Position numbers and translations under genes: made by a program. Of a DNA stretch of 64,000 nt, positions 8,600 to 19,169 are shown piece after piece; position 1 is the stretch's first letter; each line of letters opens with the position of its first letter. This stretch comes from Phytohabitans kaempferiae (GTDB lineage Bacteria; Actinomycetota; Actinomycetes; Mycobacteriales; Micromonosporaceae): the NCBI RefSeq assembly GCF_042433955.1, contig NZ_JBHLUH010000074.1:80438-144437 (forward strand), written 5' to 3'. Below the pieces are notes generated by a model. The model saw only the letters and a list, made by a program, of their open reading frames with translations. It had not been told where the DNA came from and ran no database searches.

Positions 8600-9718
8600 C
8601 TAGGACGCGAGCACCTGGCGGTACAGCTCCACGTAGCGCGAGGCCATCAACGCGGGCGTGAAGCGGGCCGCCGCATCGCGCATCGACTCGGCGGGGTCGA
8701 GCTTGGCGGCCGCCTCCAGGAGGTCCGGCAGCTCGTCGTCCACCTCGGTCAGGTAGCCGGTGCGCCCGTGGTCGACCAGCTCGGGCAGGCAGCCGCGGGC
8801 CAGGCCCACGACCGGCGTACCCAGTGCCAGCGCCTCGACCACGAACGTCCCGCCCGGCTCGGCCCACCGCAGCGGCGCGAGCACCGCCCGGGCACTGGCC
8901 ACCAGGTCGTCGCGGGCCGGTGGGCGTACGGTGCCGAGCCAGCGGACCCGCCAGCCGTCCACGTACGGCTCGACCTTCTCCCGGAAGTAGGCCACGTCGG
9001 GGTTGTCCGTGCTCCCGGCGGCGGCGAGGTCGGCGGCCGAGTGGTACGGCCCGACCGGCCCGGCCAGGATGAGGTCGAAGCCGTGCTGGTGGGCCAGGCG
9101 CACGCCCAGGTCCTGCCCCTTGCCCGGGGTGATCCGGCCGAGGATGACCACGTGGCCGCCCTTCTCCGGCGGCCGCCGCAGGTGTGCCCCCTCGGCGAGC
9201 GGCGTGGCCAGGTGCACGTGCCCCACCGCGTGCGCGCGCAGCGCCTCGGGCGCGCGGGCGATCTGGTCCGCGGAGACGCCGTTGACCCACACGCGGCCGC
9301 CGCCGTCGAACGTGCCGTACAGCTCCGGATGCTTGTGCAGGTCCCAGTGGAGCGTGTGCAGCACCGGCGGGTCGTGCCGGCCGAGGGCGGCGAGCGTGGC
9401 CAGCCCCGCGGCCTCGACGTGGTCGTGTACGAGGTCGATGTCCGAGCGCTCGCGCAGGGCCCGTACCACCGCGTGCTGGTGCGCCGGCACGACGCCGTTG
9501 ACCTGGTTGTACGGGCGCTGGAGCTGGCGGAACTGCCCGACCGGGAAGACCGACAGCAGCTCGTCCACCTCGAGCGTGCTGTCGCCCACCGAGACGAGCA
9601 CGACCTCGACGCCGAGGTCGCGCAGTGGGGGTACGAGAGTGGCGACGATGTTCTCGATGCCGCCGTAGCCGCCGGGCGGGACCGAAAGCCACGGTCCCGC
9701 GTTCATCATGACCCTCAC
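8600..9718 (-). CDS. GT4-family glycosyltransferase
   Basis: A 372-residue retaining glycosyltransferase with the GT-B fold. The N-terminal glycine loop PPGGYGGIE is characteristic of GT4. The C-terminal nucleotide-sugar half has LGRITPGKG, APLRWAEPGGTFVVEA (the E-x7-E-like motif) and LGTPVVGLARGCLPELV. The GTG start overlaps the TGA of the upstream glucosyl-3-phosphoglycerate synthase-like gene, so the two are translationally coupled. A joint role in making a glycosylated solute or cell-envelope glycoside is an inference; acceptor and donor are unknown. Confidence 0.88.
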   Translation of the reverse strand: MRVMMNAGPWLSVPPGGYGGIENIVATLVPPLRDLGVEVVLVSVGDSTLEVDELLSVFPVGQFRQLQRPYNQVNGVVPAHQHAVVRALRERSDIDLVHDHVEAAGLATLAALGRHDPPVLHTLHWDLHKHPELYGTFDGGGRVWVNGVSADQIARAPEALRAHAVGHVHLATPLAEGAHLRRPPEKGGHVVILGRITPGKGQDLGVRLAHQHGFDLILAGPVGPYHSAADLAAAGSTDNPDVAYFREKVEPYVDGWRVRWLGTVRPPARDDLVASARAVLAPLRWAEPGGTFVVEALALGTPVVGLARGCLPELVDHGRTGYLTEVDDELPDLLEAAAKLDPAESMRDAAARFTPALMASRYVELYRQVLAS

Positions 9719-10722
9719 AGGACGCCGGTCCGGAGGGGGACCGCGGCCCGCAACTGGGCCAGTGGCGGCCGCTCACTGACCGAGACGTCGTGGACGACCA
9801 CCTCGCGCCCCAGGCCGGGCGGTGTGGCCCCACCCCGGCGGAACTGGGTGAGCGCGCCCGCCGCGGGCTCGGCCGTCGGCACGGTGCCCTGGCGGTACAG
9901 GCGGGACCAGGCGGTGTAGAGGATCTGCGCGGCCATCCGCCCCAGCGCCTCGGTGCTCTGGTGGCGGTGGTGCCGCTCGCCGAGGTCCACCTGGGCGAGC
10001 GCGTCCAGCCCCACCTTCTCCAGCAGGTCGATGAGCATGGCCAGCTCGACGCCGTACCCGGAGACGAAGGGGAGCTGTTCGAGCAGGTCGCGGCGGCCCG
10101 CGTACTCGCCGGCGAGGGGCTGCACGAAACCGGCCAGCTCCGGCCAGCAGAGGTTGAGCAGCGGGCGGGCCATGATCTCGGTGACCCGGCCGCCGCCGTC
10201 GCGCTCGGTGTCGACGGACGCTTCCAGGGGGCGGTGGTAGAAACCCTTGACGTACACGACGGACGGGTCGGCGAGCAGCGGCCCGAGCAGCCCGGTCACG
10301 AAGTGCGGGCGAAACTCGCGCAGGTCGGCGTCGAGAAACGCCACGATGTCGCCGTGGGCCGCCGCGAGACCGGCCCACAGCGCGTCACCCTTCCCCTCCA
10401 GGCGGGGCAGGCCCCGGGTCATCTGGTCCTGGTCGACCACCCGCGCGCCGGCCTCGCCCGCGACGCGCGCGGTCTCGTCACTCGAGCGGGAGTCGACGAC
10501 GATGACCTCGTCCACCAGCGGTAGCCGGTCGACGAGGTGCCGGCGGATCGTGCGTACGATCTCGCCGACCGTGTCCTGCTCGTCGCGGGCGGGCAGCACG
10601 ACGGAAACCGTGCTGGACCCCTTCGCCCGGACCAGATCACGCGGTTTCCACTGGTTCGCGGTGCTGGTCCGGTAGGCGGACCAGGCCTCCACGACAGGGC
10701 TCACCGAAAGCGGATGCCACAT
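9715..10722 (-). CDS. gpgS: Glucosyl-3-phosphoglycerate synthase-like GT81
   Basis: Resembles mycobacterial GpgS, which transfers glucose to 3-phosphoglycerate at the first step toward glucosylglycerate and methylglucose lipopolysaccharides. Seen here: the GT-A nucleotide-binding start VSVVLPARDEQDTVGE, an acidic metal motif FLDADL, GGGRVTEIMARPLLN, FVQPLAGEYAGRRDL, GYGVELAMLIDLLEKVGLDA and VDLGERHHRHQ, in the family order. The 335-residue length is usual. The start at 10722 (MWHPLSVSP) matches the N-terminal extension typical of the family; the frame stays open far upstream only because it runs antisense to the next genes. Coupled to the downstream GT4 gene. Confidence 0.82.
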   Translation of the reverse strand: MWHPLSVSPVVEAWSAYRTSTANQWKPRDLVRAKGSSTVSVVLPARDEQDTVGEIVRTIRRHLVDRLPLVDEVIVVDSRSSDETARVAGEAGARVVDQDQMTRGLPRLEGKGDALWAGLAAAHGDIVAFLDADLREFRPHFVTGLLGPLLADPSVVYVKGFYHRPLEASVDTERDGGGRVTEIMARPLLNLCWPELAGFVQPLAGEYAGRRDLLEQLPFVSGYGVELAMLIDLLEKVGLDALAQVDLGERHHRHQSTEALGRMAAQILYTAWSRLYRQGTVPTAEPAAGALTQFRRGGATPPGLGREVVVHDVSVSERPPLAQLRAAVPLRTGVL

Positions 10723-10899
10723 GGCGCGTGGTTTCCCAATGACCGGGTATCCAACCGCCGCGAGCGCGCCGCCGCCCCCGGCACCACCGAGCGGGAGGGA
10801 GTGCGGCGACCGGAGCGACGGCCGGCAGGCGGAGCAGTGGGCGCGCTCGCCGGCATCGCGGGGTGCGCCCCGCGAAGAGATGGGCTTTTGGGGGCTCGG

Positions 10900-11853
10900 A
10901 TGGGCAGCAAGTGCGCCGTGGCGATGGTCGGCGCGGGCAGTGTGGCGCGGCGGCACGCGGCCGTACTGGCGGGCTTTCCGGACGTGCGTGTGGTCGGGGT
11001 GACCGACGTGGTGCCGGAGGCGGCCGGGGCGCTGGCGGCGGAGCACGGCGCGCTCGCGTACCCCGACGTGTCCGCGCTGCTCGCCGCCGGACCGGACGCC
11101 GTGTACGTGTGCGTGCCCCCCTTCGCGCACGGCCCGGCCGAGGAGGCGGTGCTCGGCGCGGGGCTGCCGATGTTCGTGGAGAAGCCGCTCGCCGTCGACC
11201 TGGCCACCGCCGAGCGGCTCGCCCCGCTCGCCGAGCGCGTGGTGACCGCGGTGGGGCTGCACTGGCGGTACCTCGCGGTGGTCGAGCGCGCACGCAACCT
11301 GCTCGCCGGCCGCGAGCTGCGCCTGGTGAGCGCGGCGTGGCTGGACAAGGTGCCCCCGGTCGACTGGTGGACGCGGCGGGAGTCGTCCGGCGGGCAGGTG
11401 GTGGAACAGGCTCCGCACGTACTCGACCTCATGCGGCTGCTCGGCGGCGAGGTGGTGCAGGTGCACGCGGCCGGCGGCGGCCGCCCGCCGGTGCCGGAGG
11501 CCGACGTCGACGCGGCCACCGCCGCGCTGGTGCGGTTCGCGAGCGGTGTCCCCGGCTCGCTCACCACGACCTCCGTGCTGGGCTGGAAGCACCGCGCCTC
11601 CGTCGAGGTGATCGCGGACGGCCTCGCCGTCGAGGTCGGCGAGGAGTCCCTTCTGGTACGGGACGGCGGGGGCGAGCACCGCTACCCGGCTGACCCGGTC
11701 GCGGCGCGGGTCGCGGTGGACCGGGCGTTCGTCGACGCGGTGCTGGGCGTGGCCGACGACGTGCGCGTGCCGTACGGGGAGGCGCTGCGCACGCACCGGC
11801 TCGCCACCGCGGTCGCCCGCTCGGCGCTGACCGAGGAGCCGGTCGGTGTCTGA
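10900..11853 (+). CDS. Gfo/Idh/MocA-family oxidoreductase
   Basis: A 317-residue NAD(P)-dependent dehydrogenase. The N-terminal Rossmann motif VAMVGAGSVARRHA is followed by YVCVPPFAH and the family hallmark EKPLAVD, which carries the catalytic lysine. The C-terminal beta-sheet domain begins near residue 125. These enzymes act on sugars, inositols or related polyols. The stop overlaps the GTG start of a zinc-type dehydrogenase by 8 bases, making a two-gene operon divergent to gpgS and the GT4 gene. A shared pathway with those transferases is plausible but unproven. Confidence 0.88.
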   Translation: MGSKCAVAMVGAGSVARRHAAVLAGFPDVRVVGVTDVVPEAAGALAAEHGALAYPDVSALLAAGPDAVYVCVPPFAHGPAEEAVLGAGLPMFVEKPLAVDLATAERLAPLAERVVTAVGLHWRYLAVVERARNLLAGRELRLVSAAWLDKVPPVDWWTRRESSGGQVVEQAPHVLDLMRLLGGEVVQVHAAGGGRPPVPEADVDAATAALVRFASGVPGSLTTTSVLGWKHRASVEVIADGLAVEVGEESLLVRDGGGEHRYPADPVAARVAVDRAFVDAVLGVADDVRVPYGEALRTHRLATAVARSALTEEPVGV

Positions 11854-12934
11854 CCGGGTCATCGTCGTCACCGCGCCGGAGCGTGTGGAGATCCGCGAGG
11901 AGGAGGCGCCGCCCGTGCGGGAGGGCACCTTCCGGGTCGCCACTCTCTACAGTGGAGTGTCGGCGGGCACCGAGTTGAGCTACGTCAAGGGCACCAACCC
12001 GCTGCTCTCCGCCCGCTTCGACCGCGATCTCGGGCTCTTCGAGCCGGACCGGCCGGCCGAGTCGTACCCGGTGACCCGGCTCGGGTACATGGAGGTCGGG
12101 CGGGTCACCGCCTCCGCCACGCCCGCGGTCGCCGAGGGCACGCTGGTCGCGATGGCGTACGGGCACCGCACCGGCCACCTCGCCGACCCGCTCGTCGACC
12201 GGTGGGTCCCGCTGCCGCCCGACCTCGATCCGATGCTCGGCGTGTACGTGGCGCACGCCGGGCCGATCTGCGCCAACGGGCTGCTGCACGCCGCCGCGGA
12301 TGCCTTCGGGCCGGGGGTGCGCTCCCTGGGCGACGGGGTCCGGGGACGGCGGGTCGCCGTCGTGGGGGCCGGGATGATCGGCCTGCTGACCGCCCTGTTC
12401 GCCCTCCGCCACGGCGCCGAGTCGGTGCTCGTACTCGATGGGACGTCGCGGCGCCGGGCGGTCGCGGAGGCCCTCGGTTGCGCGGTGCTCGACCCGGCCG
12501 ACGGCGACCCGGCGGTCGCGGTCAAGAGCCGGTGGCGGCGGGGGCCCGGCGACCGGGGGGCCGACCTGGTCTTCCAGTGCCGGGGGCAGCCGTCCGCCCT
12601 GCACCTGGCGATGCGGCTGCTGCGCCCCCAGGGGACGGTGATCGACCTGGCGTTCTACCAGGGCGGGGCGGACGAGGTGCGATTGGGGGAGGAGTTCCAC
12701 CACAACGGGCTTTCGGTGCGGTGCGCGCAGATCGGACGTGTGCCGCGCGGGCTGGAGGCGACCTGGGACCGGGAGCGCCTCTCGGCCGAGACCGTATCGA
12801 TGGTGCGCGAGTGCGGCGATGGGATCAGGCGGCACGTGGTGACCGCGGTGGTGCCGTTTGACAAGGGCCCTGAGCTGCTGCGCGACCTCGCGACGCGGGC
12901 GCGGCAGGAGGTGGCGACGATCTTGGAATGTTGA
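11846..12934 (+). CDS. Zinc-type alcohol dehydrogenase-like protein (MDR family)
   Basis: A 362-residue medium-chain dehydrogenase/reductase. The N-terminal GroES-like part contains YSGVSAGTELSYVKG, typical of a subgroup acting on sugar-like or polyketide-like substrates. The Rossmann motif is VAVVGAGMIGLLTA, and GTVIDLAFYQGG lies later. The usual catalytic-zinc cysteine after the first strand is replaced by Ser-Gly-Val-Ser, so catalytic zinc may be absent. Translation begins at GTG inside the end of the preceding oxidoreductase gene. Substrate unknown. Confidence 0.82.
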   Translation: MSDRVIVVTAPERVEIREEEAPPVREGTFRVATLYSGVSAGTELSYVKGTNPLLSARFDRDLGLFEPDRPAESYPVTRLGYMEVGRVTASATPAVAEGTLVAMAYGHRTGHLADPLVDRWVPLPPDLDPMLGVYVAHAGPICANGLLHAAADAFGPGVRSLGDGVRGRRVAVVGAGMIGLLTALFALRHGAESVLVLDGTSRRRAVAEALGCAVLDPADGDPAVAVKSRWRRGPGDRGADLVFQCRGQPSALHLAMRLLRPQGTVIDLAFYQGGADEVRLGEEFHHNGLSVRCAQIGRVPRGLEATWDRERLSAETVSMVRECGDGIRRHVVTAVVPFDKGPELLRDLATRARQEVATILEC

Positions 12935-12952
12935 ATAGTACCGTTGCGGACC

Positions 12953-15241
12953 ATGGGTGTGTCGCAGCGGTTGAAAAGCAGGATGCAGCGCTTCCTCCAG
13001 CGCCCCGGGACGACGGTCGACCTCGGCCCACTGGAGAAGCTGCTCCCCAAGATCAGTAGTCGTGCGGAGGAGCTGGCCGACCTCAGCGACTCTGAGCTGA
13101 CCGAGGCGGCCGCCGACGCGACCGACTACGTCGACATCTGCGCGTACGGGCGGGAGGCGGCCCGCCGCGGCCTCGACCAGACGCCGTACGACGTGCAGCT
13201 CCTCGGCGCGATGGCGCTCCTCTCCGGCAAGGTCGCCGAGATGGCCACCGGTGAGGGCAAGACGCTGACCGCCGCCATCGCCGCGTACGGGCACGTGCGC
13301 CGCGGCAAGGGCCCGGTCCACGTGCTCACCGTCAACGACTACCTCGCCCGCCGCGACGCGCTCTGGATGGCGCCGGTCTACCGGCTGCTCGGGCTGACCG
13401 TCGGCTGGGTCACCGAGACGTCCTCCCCGGAGCAGCGCCGCGCGGCGTACGGCAACGACGTCACCTACGTCTCGGTCAGCGAGGCCGGCTTCGACTACCT
13501 GCGCGACCAGCTGGTCACCGACATCGACGACCGCGTCCAGCGCGAGCTGGCCTGCTGCATCGTCGACGAGGCCGACTCGATCCTGATCGACGAGGCGCGC
13601 GTGCCGATGGTGCTGGCCGGCACCGTGCCCGGCGAGCAGGACCCGGTGCACCAGGCCGCCGCGCTGGTCAAGGGCCTGGTCAACAAGCGCCACTACGAGA
13701 TCGCCGACGACGGCCGCAGCGTCGCGCTCACCGACCGGGGGCTGCGCACCGTCGAGGCGCGGCTGGGCGGCATCGACCTGTACGCGGACGAGAACGTCGA
13801 GCAGCTCTCCGCCGTCAACGTCGCCCTGCACGCCGAGGCGCTGCTGCACCGCGACGTCGACTACATCGTGCGCAACGGCGCGGTCGAGCTGGTCGACGAG
13901 ATGCGCGGCCGGGTCGCCCAGCGCCGCCGCTGGCCCGACGGGCTCCAGGCGGCCGTGGAGGCGAAGGAGGGGCTGACCGCCACCGCCGAGGGCGAGGTGC
14001 TCGACACCATCACCGTGCAGGCGTACATCGCGCTCTACAAGACGCTCTGCGGCATGACCGCCACGGCCGTGCTGGTCGGCAACGAGCTGCGCGAGTTCTT
14101 CAAGCTCGAGGTCGCGGTCATCCCGTCCAACACGCCCTGCATCCGGGAGGACGAGCCGGACCGCATCTACGCGACCCGCGCCGAGAAGGAAGAGGCGCTG
14201 ATCGAGGAGATCCGCCTCGCCCACGTGGCGGGCCGGCCGGTGCTGGTCGGCACGCTCGACGTGAAGGAGTCCGAGCAGCTCGCCGCCGGTCTCACCAGCG
14301 CCGGCATCCCGTGCGTCGTGCTCAACGCGAAAAACGACGAGGAGGAGGCGGCGATCATCGCCGAGGCCGGCACGCACGGCGCGGTGACCGTCTCCACGCA
14401 GATGGCCGGCCGAGGCGTCGACATCCGCCTCGGCGGCAGCGACCAGGCCGACTACGACCGCATCGCCGAGCTGGGCGGGCTCTACATCATCGGCTCCGGC
14501 CGCCACGACAGCCGCCGGGTCGACGACCAGCTCCGCGGCCGCTCCGGGCGGCAGGGCGACCCCGGCCACTCGGTCTTCTTCGTGAGCCTGGAAGACGAGC
14601 TTGTCGTGCGGCACGCGCCCGAGCTGGTCCCCGCCTCGCCGAAGATGCACGCCGACGGCCTCGTGCAGGACGACGCGGTCACGTACGCGGTCGAGCACGC
14701 CCAGCGCGTCGCCGAGGGCGTCAACCACGAGATCCACCGCAACACCTGGCGCTACAGCGTGGTGATCGAGCAGCAGCGCATCGCCCTCGCCGAGCGGCGC
14801 GAGCGGCTGCTCACCACCGAGGTGGCGGCCGAGCTGCTGCGCGACCGGTTCGAGGAGAAGACCGAGGAGATCGACGACGAGCTGCTGTCCCGCATCGCCC
14901 GCTCGATCGCGCTCTTCCACCTCGACCGCCTCTGGGCCGAGCACCTGGCCGAGCTCAACGAGGTGCGCGAGGGCGTGCACCTGCGGGCGCTGGGGCGGCT
15001 CGACCCGCTCGACGAGTTCCACCGATCGGCGGTGCCGGCGTTCAACGCCCTCTTCCCGAAGATCGAGCAGCTGACGCTGGAGACCTTCGAGTCGATCGAG
15101 GTGAGCGAAGACTGGGAGCCGGAGGAGGCGGAGATGGTCCGCCCGAGCGCCACGTGGACGTACCTGGTGCACGACAACCCGTTCGGCTCCGAGCTCGACC
15201 GACTCATCTCCGCGGTTGGGCGCCGACTCACCTCCCGTTAG
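12953..15241 (+). CDS. secA2: Accessory Sec translocase ATPase SecA2
   Basis: A 762-residue SecA-family ATPase, clearly shorter than housekeeping SecA (about 900 or more) and lacking its C-terminal zinc-binding tail, as in actinobacterial SecA2. Nucleotide-binding domain 1 has MATGEGKTLTAAIAAYGH (Walker A) and the DEAD-type Walker B VDEADSILIDEARVP. NBD2 has VSTQMAGRGVDIRLGG and DDQLRGRSGRQGDPG. SecA2 drives export of a subset of proteins through SecYEG. ATG at 12953 is preferred over an in-frame TTG nine bases upstream. It begins 18 bases after the dehydrogenase stop and ends 14 bases before lpd, so it may be co-transcribed with both neighbours. Confidence 0.93.
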   Translation: MGVSQRLKSRMQRFLQRPGTTVDLGPLEKLLPKISSRAEELADLSDSELTEAAADATDYVDICAYGREAARRGLDQTPYDVQLLGAMALLSGKVAEMATGEGKTLTAAIAAYGHVRRGKGPVHVLTVNDYLARRDALWMAPVYRLLGLTVGWVTETSSPEQRRAAYGNDVTYVSVSEAGFDYLRDQLVTDIDDRVQRELACCIVDEADSILIDEARVPMVLAGTVPGEQDPVHQAAALVKGLVNKRHYEIADDGRSVALTDRGLRTVEARLGGIDLYADENVEQLSAVNVALHAEALLHRDVDYIVRNGAVELVDEMRGRVAQRRRWPDGLQAAVEAKEGLTATAEGEVLDTITVQAYIALYKTLCGMTATAVLVGNELREFFKLEVAVIPSNTPCIREDEPDRIYATRAEKEEALIEEIRLAHVAGRPVLVGTLDVKESEQLAAGLTSAGIPCVVLNAKNDEEEAAIIAEAGTHGAVTVSTQMAGRGVDIRLGGSDQADYDRIAELGGLYIIGSGRHDSRRVDDQLRGRSGRQGDPGHSVFFVSLEDELVVRHAPELVPASPKMHADGLVQDDAVTYAVEHAQRVAEGVNHEIHRNTWRYSVVIEQQRIALAERRERLLTTEVAAELLRDRFEEKTEEIDDELLSRIARSIALFHLDRLWAEHLAELNEVREGVHLRALGRLDPLDEFHRSAVPAFNALFPKIEQLTLETFESIEVSEDWEPEEAEMVRPSATWTYLVHDNPFGSELDRLISAVGRRLTSR

Positions 15242-15255
15242 GTCACCATTCCCGT

Positions 15256-16635
<1,380 letters not shown>

Positions 16636-17054
16636 CCGGTCGCGCCGCGGTGGCAGATTCGGGATCGAGACGAGTTGTGGCGTCAGCCGTCTTGATCGCG
16701 GCCTCCCATGCCGGGGTGGTGACACGGAAGGCCGGAGGCAGGAAAAGCACCTAGCGCGGACAGACCGAAGCGAGCACACCACCAAGATCCCGACAATTTC
16801 CCTGTCTTTGCTGCCTCCCGCTGCGGACGAGGCAGCAAAGTCCCCGATATTGCTGTCACGCGCCGCCGCGCGGGGAGTGCCAGGAAGGGCCGGCTCCCTC
16901 GGGCGCGCATGGATTTCCCTGCTCACATGGGGGTCCAGGATGCGCCCGGCCCCATGATCAACTTAAGCTGAGCGGCATCGTCTGGACCGCGGCGGCGACG
17001 TCGCGGTAGCCCGATTCTGTCCCTCGGAATGGATGGTCCAGCCCGGCGGGGTGG
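16636..17054. other. Intergenic region with a 12-bp hairpin
   Basis: No convincing gene lies between lpd and the convergent DUF72 gene. A 105-codon frame on the minus strand here has no binding site and looks like chance. The region holds a perfect hairpin at 16806-16840, described separately. Confidence 0.5.
16806..16840. repeat. Perfect 12-bp inverted repeat, 11-base loop
   Basis: CTTTGCTGCCTC pairs with GAGGCAGCAAAG. Outside the stem the arms continue to show weaker symmetry (GACAAT on the left, ATTGCTGTC on the right). There is no T-run, so it is more like an interspersed palindromic element than a simple terminator. Confidence 0.8.
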
Positions 17055-17906
17055 TCAGAAGAGGGTCAGGGGCTCGGCCGGGATCGGCTCGGGGAGCGGG
17101 CGCAGGGCGGGCACGGCCGCGCGCACGTCGTCGTGGAAGCGGCGGGCCAGGGCGGGCGCGTCCGCGTTGTCCGGGGTGTGGATGAAGACGGTGGGGGAGC
17201 GCCCCTCGTGCAGCCAGCCCGCGGCGGCCTCGACCCACCGGCGCCAGCCGGCCACGGTCGGGGCGGTGTCGTCGCGGCCGACGTAGCGCACGATCGGCCG
17301 GTCGGTGAGCGCCCGCGTGCGCAGCGGCATGCGCGGCTTCTTCAGCCAGGCGTCGCGTTCGGCGTCGCTCGTCGGCGGCCGCGCGAAGAACGTCGTGGTG
17401 TCGAAGGGGATCCACTCGGCGCCCACCGCGGCCAGCGTCCCCTCCAGCGTGCGCGCCGCGCCGGGCTCCGTGAAGAACGCGGGGTGGCGCACCTCGACCG
17501 CGTACCGGTGGGCGGCGGGGAGCCGGCGCAGGAAGCGTTCCAGTGTGGACACCTCCGCGGGGCCGAACGACCCGGGGAGCTGTATCCACAGCGCGTGGTT
17601 GCGCGGGCCGAGCGGCTCGACCGCGTCGAGGAAGGCGCGCAGTGGCTCGCCGGCGTCGGTGAGGCGGTACTCGTGCGTGACGGTCCTGGGCAGCTTGACC
17701 ACGAAGCGGAAGTCGGGGTCGGTCTGCCGCGCCCACGACGCCACCGTCTCGCGGGTCGGGGTCGCGTAGAAGGTGGTGTTTCCCTCGACCGCGTCGCACC
17801 AGCTCGCGTAGTGCCGCAGCCGCTCGTGCGGCGGGAGCGGGTGCGGCAGGAAGCGCCCCTGCCACGCCTTGAGCGTCCACATCGCACATCCCACGTGCAG
17901 CCGCAT
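17055..17906 (-). CDS. DUF72 family protein (YecE-like TIM barrel)
   Basis: A 283-residue protein with the DUF72 signature. It begins MRLHVGCAMWTLKAWQGRF, then HYASWCDAVEGNTTFYATP, FRFVVKLPRTVTHE, and near the end IHTPDNADAPALARRF. The family forms a TIM-barrel-like fold resembling xylose isomerases and endonuclease IV; no activity is firmly assigned. The ATG at 17906 is preceded by GAGGGA at good spacing. The start falls inside longer antisense-derived frames that should be ignored. Confidence 0.88.
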   Translation of the reverse strand: MRLHVGCAMWTLKAWQGRFLPHPLPPHERLRHYASWCDAVEGNTTFYATPTRETVASWARQTDPDFRFVVKLPRTVTHEYRLTDAGEPLRAFLDAVEPLGPRNHALWIQLPGSFGPAEVSTLERFLRRLPAAHRYAVEVRHPAFFTEPGAARTLEGTLAAVGAEWIPFDTTTFFARPPTSDAERDAWLKKPRMPLRTRALTDRPIVRYVGRDDTAPTVAGWRRWVEAAAGWLHEGRSPTVFIHTPDNADAPALARRFHDDVRAAVPALRPLPEPIPAEPLTLF

Positions 17907-17968
17907 GGGGCGTCCCTCGCTCGGGCCGGCACGAACATCTCCGTGACCGTGCCGGCCGCCGGCGCGGC

Positions 17969-18235
17969 TCAGACCGGCGCTCCGCTGCGCTCGGCGGCGT
18001 CGATCACCTGCTCCAGCGCGGCGAGCAGTGCCCGCCCGGTCTCCAGGTCGAGCTCGACCGCCACGCGCGCCGACGGCCCGCGCTCCGGGTCGACGAAGTC
18101 GAGCAGCAGCGCGTGGTCGAACCGCGACCCCACCGCGTGGTCGAAGCCGACGTTGGCCGCGCTGACCGCGAACCAGCCCGACCCGCCCTTCGCGGCGCCG
18201 GCGGCCGGCACGGTCACGGAGATGTTCGTGCACAT
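17969..18235 (-). CDS. Small conserved protein, DUF6295-like
   Basis: An 88-residue acidic protein starting MCTNISVTVPAAGAAKGG, with the core GWFAVSAANVGFDHAV and the conserved stretch DPERGPSARVAVELDLETG. This layout matches a small actinobacterial family of unknown function (DUF6295 by recollection). GAAGGAG precedes the ATG at good distance. It sits between the DUF72 gene and the dienelactone hydrolase on the same strand, spaced 62 and 29 bases, so the three may share a transcript. Confidence 0.72.
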   Translation of the reverse strand: MCTNISVTVPAAGAAKGGSGWFAVSAANVGFDHAVGSRFDHALLLDFVDPERGPSARVAVELDLETGRALLAALEQVIDAAERSGAPV

Positions 18236-18264
18236 GGGCGTGCTCCTTCGGAGGGGGTACGGGG

Positions 18265-19038
18265 CTACGAGAGGTGGCGGCCGAAGAAGTCGAAGACCTT
18301 CTCCCAGCCGTCCATCGCCGCCTCGGGGCGGTACGCGGCGCGGTGGTAGTAGAAGAACCCGTGGCCGGCGCCGGCGTACCGGTGGAACTCGTACGTCTTG
18401 CCGTGCTGGCGAAGCTCCGCCTCGTGCCGGTCGACAAGCTCGGGCGTCGGGTACTGGTCCTCGTCGCCGAAGAGCCCGAGCAGCGGCGCGTCCAGCCCGG
18501 CCGTGTAGTCGACGACAGGCACCGGCCGCTGCGGCGTCAGCTCCTCGGCCGTCGCCACCACGCCCCCGCCCCACAGGTCGGCCACCGCGTCGAAACCGCC
18601 CACCTTGCTCGCCGCCAGCAGCGCGTGCCGCCCACCCGAGCAGGTGCCGAAGACGCCCACCTTGCCGTTGGACGTGGGCAGCGCGCGCAGCCAGTCACGC
18701 GCCGCGACCAGGTCGGCCACCGCCAGGTCGTCGGAGGCCCCGCCGGCCGCCCGCACCGCGGCGGCCACGTCGTCCGGGTCGCCGTGCCCGGTGCGGCAGT
18801 AGAGGTCGGGGCAGATCGCGATGTAACCGTGGTCGGCGAAGCGGCGGGCGAACTCCCGGTAGAGCTCGTCCCAGCCGGGCATGTGGTGGGCGAGCACGAC
18901 ACCCGGAAATGGCCCCGGTCCTTCGGGCCGCGCGACGTACGCGTGGATCAGGTCGCCGTCGCCGGCCCGGTACGCGGTGACCCCGGCGGCGATGCCGGCC
19001 TGCGCGTCCGTACGCGATGAGTTCCACACGCGAAACAA
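18265..19038 (-). CDS. Dienelactone hydrolase family protein
   Basis: A 257-residue alpha/beta hydrolase. The nucleophile elbow is GTCSGGRHA, with cysteine as nucleophile as in true dienelactone hydrolases. The catalytic aspartate lies in LGLFGDEDQYPT and the histidine in GAGHGFFYYHR. Such enzymes hydrolyse cyclic or activated esters, for example in aromatic-compound degradation; the substrate is not predictable here. The proposed start is TTG at 19038; an in-frame GTG at 19029 is an equally possible start. Confidence 0.85.
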   Translation of the reverse strand: MFRVWNSSRTDAQAGIAAGVTAYRAGDGDLIHAYVARPEGPGPFPGVVLAHHMPGWDELYREFARRFADHGYIAICPDLYCRTGHGDPDDVAAAVRAAGGASDDLAVADLVAARDWLRALPTSNGKVGVFGTCSGGRHALLAASKVGGFDAVADLWGGGVVATAEELTPQRPVPVVDYTAGLDAPLLGLFGDEDQYPTPELVDRHEAELRQHGKTYEFHRYAGAGHGFFYYHRAAYRPEAAMDGWEKVFDFFGRHLS

Positions 19039-19169
19039 CTTAGCCGGGCGAACGAGCCGCGCTCCGCCGGGTCCGCCCCGCGGTTTCGCCGACGAGCGGG
19101 AGCGCGAGGCTGGTGTGAGAATGGCGCGTCTGGGGTACCTCAGATTTGATCACGGTAAGGAGGCGATCC

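Noticed and set aside
11561..15172. Very long antisense open frame opposite secA2 and its neighbours
   Set aside because: It mirrors genes on the other strand, is low in recognisable motifs, and is typical of high-GC DNA where the antisense frame lacks stops.
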